Shown here: one piece after another, positions 1 through 5,811 of the stretch
Position numbering within the stretch: the stretch's first letter is position 1
Layout: the number at the start of each line of letters is the position of its first letter
Assembly (NCBI GenBank): GCA_016125255.1
Contig: WGMD01000002.1
Location: forward strand, 1-64,000
Direction: 5' to 3'
Length of the DNA stretch: 64,000 nucleotides
From: Planctomycetota bacterium
GTDB lineage: Bacteria; Planctomycetota; Phycisphaerae; Phycisphaerales; Zrk34
Notes under the pieces: generated by a model
Database searches by the model: none
Told to the model about the DNA's origin: nothing
What the model saw: only the letters and a program-made list of their open reading frames with translations
Position numbers and translations under genes: made by a program

Positions 1-129
1 CGTGCCACCGAAGTAATTGACGATGTCCTCGTCGTCGTACGAATCGGGCGTGAAGATAGCGTCATCGTGCGGCTGCGGAACCTCACGCCATGCGTTGTCT
101 ACCCGTTGGATGACAAGTTGAGCGTCCAA
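1..129 (-). CDS. First integron gene cassette ORF, partial (hypothetical)
   Basis: The minus strand is open for 43 codons from a TTG at 129 to the window edge, in a frame whose only upstream codons are a TAG inside the GTTAGGC core and two sense codons. The product is acidic in its second half, with residues such as TPDSYDDEDIVNYF, and reads like a real protein. It may belong to the DUF6714-type small proteins, but this is a weak recollection. No ATG or GTG is available in frame, so TTG is the only start. The gene begins 4 bases after the core site, as cassette genes do, and is divergent from the integrase. The rest of the gene and its attC lie outside the window. Confidence 0.55.
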   Translation of the reverse strand, partial: MDAQLVIQRVDNAWREVPQPHDDAIFTPDSYDDEDIVNYFGGT

Positions 130-133
130 AGTC

Positions 134-140
134 GCCTAAC
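134..140 (-). other. attI: Integron recombination core site (GTTAGGC), putative attI/cassette junction
   Basis: Read on the minus strand these seven bases are GTTAGGC, matching the GTTRRRY core at which integron integrases insert cassettes. The site lies between the divergent integrase gene and a gene that starts 4 bases after it. That is the arrangement expected of attI joined to its first cassette. The full attI probably extends into 141-250. The other integrase binding sites could not be delimited by eye. Confidence 0.6.
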
Positions 141-169
141 AGTGATTGTACGTGAATCGATCAGATAGT

Positions 170-198
170 AGAGTAAAGTGGCTTGATGGGGATGTCAA
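170..198 (-). promoter_or_regulatory. Candidate cassette promoter (Pc)
   Basis: On the minus strand a perfect TTGACA (198-193) is followed 17 bases later by TACTCT (175-170), a poor -10 box matching 3 of 6. It points into the cassette gene, with a predicted start near 163. The position between intI and the core site fits a Pc promoter. The -10 is weak, so this is tentative. Confidence 0.4.
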
Positions 199-255
199 GA
201 CGAATCGTTGTTTGGATATAGAGAAAATCGCACGGCGGCGGGGTGGAGATTCATA

Positions 256-284
256 TTGACAAATGTAATTGCCAAAACCATAAT
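256..284 (+). promoter_or_regulatory. Promoter of the integron integrase
   Basis: TTGACA at 256-261 and CATAAT at 279-284 are separated by exactly 17 bases, which is close to the sigma-70 consensus. Transcription would start near 291, only about two bases before the integrase ATG at 293. The transcript would be leaderless or nearly so. No Shine-Dalgarno sequence lies in front of the ATG. No LexA box was recognised by eye. Confidence 0.65.
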
Positions 285-292
285 CCAAACAA

Positions 293-1420
293 ATGAAGCT
301 GCTGGATCAACTCGGGGAGCGGCTGCGCGTGCTGCATTATTCGTTTCGGACGGAGCAGGCGTATCGCAAGTGGGTTGAGCGGTATTTGCGATTCCTCAAG
401 GAGCGACATCCGCAAAAGCAGTGGGTGCATCCGACGGCCCCGCCGCCGGACGGCGGCGAGGCGGGGATCGAGGCGTTTTTGACCTATCTGGCGACGCGGC
501 GGTGCGTATCGGCTTCGACGCAGAATCAGGCGCTCAATGCGCTGGTGTTCCTCTACAAGCAGGTGCTCGAAACGGAATTGGGCCGGTTCGAGACGGAGCG
601 GGCCAAGCGGCCGGCGCGCGTGCCGGAGGTTTTGTCACGCCGGCAGGTCGGGCAATTGATGGGGGCGATGGATCAGGCGGCGGGCGCGCCCGCAAGCGTG
701 AGCGCGTCGTATGCGCTGATGGTGGAGCTGATGTACGGGGCGGGGTTGCGATTGATGGAGGCGTGCCGGTTGCGGGTCAAGGACATTGACGTGGAGGCGC
801 GGCGGTTGACGGTGCGGGATGGGAAAGGGGCGAAGGATCGGGTGGTGATGCTGCCGGAGCGATGTGCGGAGGCGATGGCGCGGCAGATCGAGGCGCGGCG
901 GATGCAGCACGAGAGCGACATGCGGCGAGGCGATGGATATGTGCCGCTGCCGTTTGCGCAGGCGATCAAGGAGCCGGGCGCGATGCGGGGGCTGGCGTGG
1001 CAATATGTATTTGCGGCGGCGCGGTTGACGGACTGGCCGGTCGAGCGGCTGTTGATGGAGGGCGAACGGGAGGCGAGGGAGTTTACGCTCGATGCGGATC
1101 AGCTTGCGCGCTTGGGATTGGCGGGGATCGCCACGGTGCGCGTGCGGCGGCACGTCCACGAGGCGGCGCTGCAGGGGGCGGTGCGACGGGCGCTGTTGGG
1201 TTTGGATTTTGCGCAGCGGGCGAGTTGTCACACCTTGCGTCATTCGTTTGCGACGCATCTGCTCGAGGATGGGTACGACATTCGGACGGTGCAGGAATTG
1301 ATGGGGCATCGGGATGTGAAGACGACGCAGATTTATCTGCACGTGATGGGCAGCGGGCCGCGGGGTGTGATGGGCGTGCGGAGCCCGCTGGATCGGGCGG
1401 GGGAGATGATGCGGTTGTGA
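293..1420 (+). CDS. intI: Integron integrase (IntI-type tyrosine recombinase)
   Basis: This 375-residue site-specific recombinase would insert and excise cassettes at attI/attC. The N-terminal SAM-like core-binding domain spans roughly residues 1-105 (typical YSFRTEQAY start). The catalytic domain shows Arg153 (GAGLRLME), Lys178, His313 and Arg316 ([22 protein letters not shown]), His339 (MGHRD) and the Tyr348 nucleophile (TTQIYLHV). The segment AWQYVF...VRRHVHE between the core motifs is the IntI-specific region that separates integron integrases from XerC/D. It carries about 30 extra residues (roughly 252-282), which makes the protein longer than most IntI proteins (about 320-340). An in-frame stop at 281-283 limits the start to ATG 293. 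The gene diverges from the cassette gene at 1-129. Confidence 0.9.
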   Translation: MKLLDQLGERLRVLHYSFRTEQAYRKWVERYLRFLKERHPQKQWVHPTAPPPDGGEAGIEAFLTYLATRRCVSASTQNQALNALVFLYKQVLETELGRFETERAKRPARVPEVLSRRQVGQLMGAMDQAAGAPASVSASYALMVELMYGAGLRLMEACRLRVKDIDVEARRLTVRDGKGAKDRVVMLPERCAEAMARQIEARRMQHESDMRRGDGYVPLPFAQAIKEPGAMRGLAWQYVFAAARLTDWPVERLLMEGEREAREFTLDADQLARLGLAGIATVRVRRHVHEAALQGAVRRALLGLDFAQRASCHTLRHSFATHLLEDGYDIRTVQELMGHRDVKTTQIYLHVMGSGPRGVMGVRSPLDRAGEMMRL

Positions 1421-1753
1421 AGGGCGCGGGCGGGGTGCGGGTCGGCGGGTAAAGCGGGACATGGCAAAAGTCGGCGCACAGGAGTTTCGTTTTTCGCGCA
1501 CCGGCGTGGCGAGAAGCGCACGGGCGCGGCGGATTGCGCATGGAGGTGACGCGGAGTGATCATAAGTTCTTAAAAATCGCGCATGGGGGTGGCGCGTGTT
1601 GCCGCGGCGGTGCGCACCGGCGCGCCGATGCGCGCAGCAAGTGCGGGTTGAGCGGGCAATTGATGGCGCAGGGGCAAGTACGCGGCGCGGATGGGCCGGT
1701 GCGCGGGGGGATTGGGAAGGGGTGATTTTTGCGCGACGCCGCTTGCGGGGGGA
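1421..1753. other. Intergenic region, no gene recognised
   Basis: These 333 bases separate the integrase from the 3' end of the convergent secreted-protein gene. The sequence is very GC-rich with many short GCGC runs. A 63-codon plus-strand frame (1534-1725) is open, but its Gly/Arg-rich translation looks like a GC artefact. No attC-like pair of GTTRRRY/RYYYAAC boxes, terminator T-run or RNA gene was found. Confidence 0.5.
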
Positions 1754-3859
1754 TTACTTGAGGGGGATGCCGAAGAAGCTCGAGGGTTTGCCCGGCTTGT
1801 CGTCCTGGCCGGGGGTGCGGACGAGGAGGAGTTTGTCGTCGGCGGGACGGAGCTCGACGGATTCGTAGACGGCGTCGAGTGCTTCGCCGGCGAGGGCGAG
1901 GGTGGTGTTGATGCGGTCGTGGTAGATGCCGGTGATGGCGGTTTGGGAGCCCTTCCAGTGGAGGACGGGCTGATCGTTGATGAGGACGGCGACGTCGGCG
2001 AGTTCGCCGATGGTGCTCACGGCGGCGTGGATGCGGTAGAGGTGATCGGGGGCCGGGGGGAGGTCGCCCTTGGCGGGAGAGCGGGCGGCGGGTCGGCCGT
2101 CGATCTCGGCGAGCGCGGCGTAGCGCAGGTCCGGTTGAATCACGAGGGCGACGTCGGCCTGACCGACGGGCAGGACAAGCTGGACGATGCCGGCGGCGTG
2201 CCGGACGCGCACGTCCAGCTCGTAATTGCCCTGAATTAAGAGGGGAATCTGCACGGCGGACTTGGCGCCGTTGATGGACTTGAGGTGCAGGCCGGCGTCG
2301 GAGACGTTCGCCATCGTGGCGGCGATGACGTCCTTTTCGAGGTTGATGAGCGGGAGGAGTTCGATGGTCTGCCCGATGGGCGAGGCGGCTTGGGCGACCG
2401 GCGGTTCGGGCCTCAGCGGTTTGGCGGGCTCGGGTTTGGGCTCGGACTTGGGCTCGGGCTTGGGCTCGGGCTTGGGCTCGGGTTTGGGCTCGGACTTGGG
2501 CTCGGGTTTGGGCTCGGATGCGGGCGGCGATAAGGTGACGGGCCTGGGGTTGTCACGCGGGGGCACGGGGTGCGGTTTGACCTGCGGCGCATCCGGTTCA
2601 GGGTGTTTGGGCGTGGAAATGTCGGCGACCTGAACGGCGGCGGCGGGCATGCGATGCGTCAACCGCACCGCGTCCGCCTCGGCGAAATCGCCCCATTCCG
2701 TGAGCAAAAGCTTGAGCAGCGGCCCGGCGTCATCGTAATTGCGATCCGCGATGAGCGATTCGATCGAAGCTACATCCCTGGCGTACTGATCGCGCAGCTC
2801 ATCAATGAGGCGCGGCAGATCTGCGGCGAAGGGTTCGCGCGGGGCGTGCCGCAGCGAACGCTCAAGCAGACGCAGCGCTTCACCGGGCTGACCCTGACGG
2901 CTGATTTCACGGGCGGTGATGTAGTCGGGTTTGGCCTGCGAGGCGAGGGGCATGTCCAGGGCGTCGATCCCGCGTCGAAGGTAGTCGGGGTCGAGCGTCT
3001 GCGCGGCGGAGCCGGGGCGCTCGATGTAGGTCACGCTGGAGAAGGCCTGCTGCTGGTAGAGACTGGAGATGTACTGGATGTTGGTGTGACGCGGGTCGGC
3101 GGCGCCGGCGACGAAGACCCACCGGTTTCGCCGGGCGCGCTTGACGGTCAGGCCATCGAAGTTGTGGAGGAAGGAGGGCTCAAGCTGCTCGGTGTTTTGC
3201 CAGGGAATGCGGTAGGCCAGATAGCTGGCGGCGTCGCCGAGGCAGAGGCATCCGGCAAGCTGCTCGGGTTCGAGGAAGGCGACCTGCGAAGCGATGCGCG
3301 CCCCGCCGAGGTGACCGGCGATGTAGATGCGGTCGGGGTCCAGATGGTAGCCGGCGTTTTTGATAAGGGTCAGGGCTTCGAGGGCCAGGGCGTGACGCCA
3401 GAGGGGCGGGGCGGCGTCGCCGGCGTCGTCGGGGCTGATCCAGATGAGGCGTTTATCAGCGAGCGGAAGTGCGAAGTTGCGCGGGGGGTCGGCGGAAGCG
3501 GTGCTGGTGACGAAGACGACGACGCCATAGAGCTGATCGGGCGTGTAGTCGTCGGGGACGTGCACGGACCAGGTGAGCGGATGCTGCGGGGCGTGCGTGC
3601 CGGGCGGGAGTTTGCCATCGCCGGCGGGGCTCATGAGCGTGTCCAGATCGTCGCCGCGCACGTTGATCCCGTAGCGATCGAGGACGTGACCGGCCAGCGG
3701 CGCGGGCAGACGATCGACCGCCAGTTTGAAGGGGCCGACCTTGGGGGCGTCGGCGGCGCGGAGCATGGCGCTGATGACGCAAAGGCAGAGCATCATCAGC
3801 GGCGCGATGCGCGCGTGGCGATGACGGGCTCGGGGAGGATGTGCGGATTGTTGAAGCAT
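1754..3859 (-). CDS. Secreted alpha/beta-hydrolase-like protein with PEPK repeats and a C-terminal beta domain
   Basis: The 701-residue product begins with an Arg-rich n-region and a hydrophobic stretch (LMMLCLCVISAMLRAADA), which is a likely signal peptide. Residues of about 90-320 resemble an esterase/phospholipase-type alpha/beta-hydrolase (VVVFVTST, RIYIAGHLGGARIA). The usual GxSxG nucleophile elbow reads GHLGG, so the catalytic Ser is missing and the domain may be inactive or binding-only. A Pro/Glu/Lys linker of repeated PEPK units spans about 445-480. The C-terminus looks like a beta-sandwich binding domain (NYELDVRVRHAAGIVQL). ATG 3859 is preferred; an in-frame TTG at 3967 would add 36 residues before the signal sequence. 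The substrate is unknown. Confidence 0.7.
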   Translation of the reverse strand: MLQQSAHPPRARHRHARIAPLMMLCLCVISAMLRAADAPKVGPFKLAVDRLPAPLAGHVLDRYGINVRGDDLDTLMSPAGDGKLPPGTHAPQHPLTWSVHVPDDYTPDQLYGVVVFVTSTASADPPRNFALPLADKRLIWISPDDAGDAAPPLWRHALALEALTLIKNAGYHLDPDRIYIAGHLGGARIASQVAFLEPEQLAGCLCLGDAASYLAYRIPWQNTEQLEPSFLHNFDGLTVKRARRNRWVFVAGAADPRHTNIQYISSLYQQQAFSSVTYIERPGSAAQTLDPDYLRRGIDALDMPLASQAKPDYITAREISRQGQPGEALRLLERSLRHAPREPFAADLPRLIDELRDQYARDVASIESLIADRNYDDAGPLLKLLLTEWGDFAEADAVRLTHRMPAAAVQVADISTPKHPEPDAPQVKPHPVPPRDNPRPVTLSPPASEPKPEPKSEPKPEPKPEPKPEPKSEPKPEPAKPLRPEPPVAQAASPIGQTIELLPLINLEKDVIAATMANVSDAGLHLKSINGAKSAVQIPLLIQGNYELDVRVRHAAGIVQLVLPVGQADVALVIQPDLRYAALAEIDGRPAARSPAKGDLPPAPDHLYRIHAAVSTIGELADVAVLINDQPVLHWKGSQTAITGIYHDRINTTLALAGEALDAVYESVELRPADDKLLLVRTPGQDDKPGKPSSFFGIPLK
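2418..2520 (-). repeat. Tandem 12-bp repeat encoding PEPK/SEPK units
   Basis: About eight imperfect copies of a 12-base unit (GGCTTGGGCTCG and variants on the plus strand) lie inside the hydrolase-like gene and encode alternating PEPK and SEPK tetrapeptides. The tract forms a flexible linker. Such tracts can change copy number by slippage without a frameshift. Confidence 0.85.
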
Positions 3860-4003
3860 GGCGGGTACCGGAATGATAGACGTTTGAAGCCCGGGCTTAT
3901 TCGAGGCGAATTTCAAAGAGAGTATAGACCTCTCACGCCCGGCATCGCCGGATTTACGCGAAAACAACGTGGTTTATCACCGGCGGCGGCGCTACATTGG
4001 GGG

Positions 4004-5068
4004 ATGCCGATGCGATGGATCATGTTGGTTTGGACCCTGATGCTCGCGACCGGGCCGGCGATCGCACGGGCGGACACGGCGGCGCAGATGGCGGCGCTGG
4101 CGAAGGAGTTTCCCACCGGCACGTACCTGCGCGTCAGCGAGCATTACCTGATGGTGTACGACACGGCGCACCCGGCGGCGGACGGACGCATTGATCTCCT
4201 TGAGCGGATGTACGCGGCGTTTTATTCAAAGATGAAGGCGGCGGGATTTGCGCCTCAGCCGATCGGGGAACGCATGGTCAGCGTGCTGTTCAAGGATCAC
4301 GCGGCGTACCTTCAGTACGGGCAGGCGGTCGACGGCGACGACATGTCGGGCGCGAGCGGGTACTACTCGCCGCGCACCAACCGCATCGCCATGTTCAACA
4401 ACGCCGACAACCCGCAGTTCGCCCAGCTCAAGGCGCAGATGGCGGCGCTTCAGTCGCAGATCGCCGAAGCGGAGCGACGGGCGACGGCGGCGGGCGAGGC
4501 GGGCGATACGACTCTGGCGCAGCATCTTCGCACCGCGCGAGCCGGGGCGATCGAAAAGCTCACGGCGGCGCAGAATCAGTATCAGGCCATCGCCGGGCTC
4601 AACAATATCGCGCAGACGCTGCACGAAGCGACGCATCAACTGGCGTTCAACAGCGGGATCCAGTCGCGTTTTGTGCTCAATCCGTTCTGGCTGTCGGAGG
4701 GATTGGCGACGAATTTCGAGACGATGAACCCGGCCGTGCCGTTCGGGCCGGATGAGGACAATCGAGTGCGTCGTGTGGCGCTGAGCGCCGCCCGGCGGCG
4801 CGGTCACATCGAGCCGCTGCGTGCGTTCATCGCGCTCGTGCAGCCCGGTCAGATCGATGACGAGAAGCGCACCGAGCTTTACGGGCAGGCATGGGGCCTG
4901 TTTCATTTTCTGTATCAGACCCGACGGGACGCGCTGCGGAGTTACATGCGGACGCTGGCGAGCGGCGGCGCGGCGGGGAAGGACATGATCGGCGCGTTCG
5001 AGGCGGCGTTCGGGTCGATCAATGAAGTGGAGCAGGACTGGCGGCGGTTCGTCAGGTCGCTGGACTGA
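4004..5068 (+). CDS. Secreted DUF1570-type HExxH protein
   Basis: The 354-residue product starts with a signal peptide (MPMRWIMLVWTLMLATGPAIARA). Its core resembles DUF1570/gluzincin-like putative peptidases. It has an HExxH motif (HEATHQLAF) near residue 207, followed about 20 residues later by WLSEGLATNFE, whose Glu could be the third zinc ligand. A coiled-coil-prone stretch (QLKAQMAALQSQIAEAERR) lies near residues 145-170. ATG 4004 directly precedes the signal sequence; the longer open frame upstream is antisense to the hydrolase-like gene and is ignored. Zinc-dependent hydrolysis is likely from the motif. The substrate is unknown. Confidence 0.75.
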   Translation: MPMRWIMLVWTLMLATGPAIARADTAAQMAALAKEFPTGTYLRVSEHYLMVYDTAHPAADGRIDLLERMYAAFYSKMKAAGFAPQPIGERMVSVLFKDHAAYLQYGQAVDGDDMSGASGYYSPRTNRIAMFNNADNPQFAQLKAQMAALQSQIAEAERRATAAGEAGDTTLAQHLRTARAGAIEKLTAAQNQYQAIAGLNNIAQTLHEATHQLAFNSGIQSRFVLNPFWLSEGLATNFETMNPAVPFGPDEDNRVRRVALSAARRRGHIEPLRAFIALVQPGQIDDEKRTELYGQAWGLFHFLYQTRRDALRSYMRTLASGGAAGKDMIGAFEAAFGSINEVEQDWRRFVRSLD

Positions 5069-5405
5069 TCTGGCAACCGGTGGAACGGATGGCGGGGAGC
5101 GAAGCGTCGTCGGCGGCGAGGGGCCAGACGCCCAGATCCAAATCGTCCGGAAGCTGCGCGTGCAGGGCCCGATCGATCTGACTGAGCACGCGATCTTCAT
5201 CCGCGCCGGCGTCGAGCGTGACCACCAGCACCAGAGCCGCCGGATCAACCATGCCCTTGATGAACACCTCCGGCAGATGGGCCTCGCGAATCTGCGGGAC
5301 CGCCTCGACCGCCCGCCGCACGGCATCGAGTACATGCTCGGGCACCGGCGCCTGCGGAGCGCCCACCATGGCGGTCGTCGTGACTTTCAGCTCCGTTCCC
5401 TGCAT
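5052..5405 (-). CDS. SseB C-terminal-domain-like protein
   Basis: The 117-residue product resembles the C-terminal domain of enhanced serine sensitivity protein SseB. A helix (VPEHVLDAVRRAVEAVPQIREAHL) is followed by a beta strand (ALVLVVTLDAG), another helix (DRVLSQIDRALHAQL) and a second strand (DLGVWPL). ATG 5405 is supported by GGGAG about seven bases upstream; the frame is open further but that part is low-complexity. Its 3' end overlaps the convergent DUF1570 gene by 17 bases. The molecular function of this domain is not established. Confidence 0.65.
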   Translation of the reverse strand: MQGTELKVTTTAMVGAPQAPVPEHVLDAVRRAVEAVPQIREAHLPEVFIKGMVDPAALVLVVTLDAGADEDRVLSQIDRALHAQLPDDLDLGVWPLAADDASLPAIRSTGCQISPAT

Positions 5406-5484
5406 ATGCGTCTCCCGGAAAAGGGGTCGGTGCGATTGTAAAGGATGATGGCACGTTTGGGCAATCGGAAATACCCGGATTGTC

Positions 5485-5513
5485 TTGACCGCCGGCCGGC
5501 GCGTTCCTAGACT
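5485..5513 (+). promoter_or_regulatory. Promoter of the cysteine-rich leader / sulfite reductase unit
   Basis: TTGACC (5485-5490) and TAGACT (5508-5513) are separated by exactly 17 bases. Transcription is predicted to start near 5520, leaving about 15 bases before the leader ORF, including its Shine-Dalgarno sequence. The same two hexamers with the same spacing precede the SAM riboswitch at 12389-12417. Confidence 0.6.
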
Positions 5514-5534
5514 TGCCCCTCCACGGAGATCGTC

Positions 5535-5615
5535 ATGCCCGCTTTCGCCATGAACACCGCCTGTTGTTGTCCGTGTCCCTGCGGGGGCGGTCGGTGTGGC
5601 TGTCGGGCGATGTGA
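5535..5615 (+). CDS. Cysteine-rich leader peptide (26 codons, 7 Cys), candidate attenuator uORF
   Basis: The ORF reads MPAFAMNTACCC, then PCPCGGGRCGCRAM and TGA. Seven of 26 codons encode Cys, six of them within residues 10-21. GGAG at 5524-5527 lies seven bases before ATG 5535, and a good promoter ends about 22 bases upstream, so the ORF should be translated. It lies about 200 bases ahead of the sulfite reductase start on the same strand. The known logic of leader peptides, where ribosomes stall on codons for the pathway product, suggests control by cysteine or Cys-tRNA supply. This is inference; a small metal-binding peptide is the main alternative. Confidence 0.65.
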   Translation: MPAFAMNTACCCPCPCGGGRCGCRAM

Positions 5616-5665
5616 ATTCCCGTCCGTCGGACTCCTTCCCGCTCTCGCTCTGACGCCTCGCCTCG
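5616..5665 (+). promoter_or_regulatory. C-rich pyrimidine tract after the leader ORF, possible Rho-utilisation region
   Basis: Directly after the leader stop codon comes a C- and T-rich tract with far more C than G. No stable intrinsic terminator with a T-run follows before the sulfite reductase. An unstructured C-rich region just behind a regulatory uORF is where Rho would load when leader translation finishes. This is a proposal from composition only. Confidence 0.3.
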
Positions 5666-5701
5666 GTTTTCGGGGTGCTGGTGACGTTTGGGCCAAATGA
5701 C

Positions 5702-5707
5702 TATAAT
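5702..5707 (+). promoter_or_regulatory. Second candidate -10 box (TATAAT) before sulfite reductase
   Basis: A perfect TATAAT lies about 105 bases before the sulfite reductase start. The matching -35 is weak (GTGACG at 15 bases). If used, it would give a transcript lacking the cysteine-rich leader and a constitutive route around it. Confidence 0.35.
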
Positions 5708-5811
5708 GGGACCCCTGCGGTACGATTCAAAACTCCACGTTCCGACTACAACACAAAGTTTCATGCTTGCGGCGGCCGATGCGTCGCCGGATGGTACAGG
5801 AGCTAATGCTC

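Noticed and set aside
105-123. Two further GTTRRRY matches near the core site (105-111 and 117-123)
   Set aside because: They are on the plus strand inside the cassette coding frame, with no matching partner box at attC distance. A seven-base degenerate motif is expected by chance.
1534-1725. 63-codon plus-strand frame after the integrase
   Set aside because: The translation is Gly/Arg/Ala-rich without recognisable structure, as expected from GC-rich non-coding DNA, and no Shine-Dalgarno or promoter supports it.
3857-3967. 36-residue N-terminal extension of the hydrolase-like protein from a TTG at 3967
   Set aside because: It would place a non-conserved stretch before a clear signal peptide. 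ATG 3859 starts the signal sequence directly.
5651-5675. Possible intrinsic terminator between the Cys leader and sulfite reductase (CCTCG/CGGGG)
   Set aside because: The stem is only five pairs with a G-T wobble and no T-run follows, so it does not meet the pattern of a rho-independent terminator.
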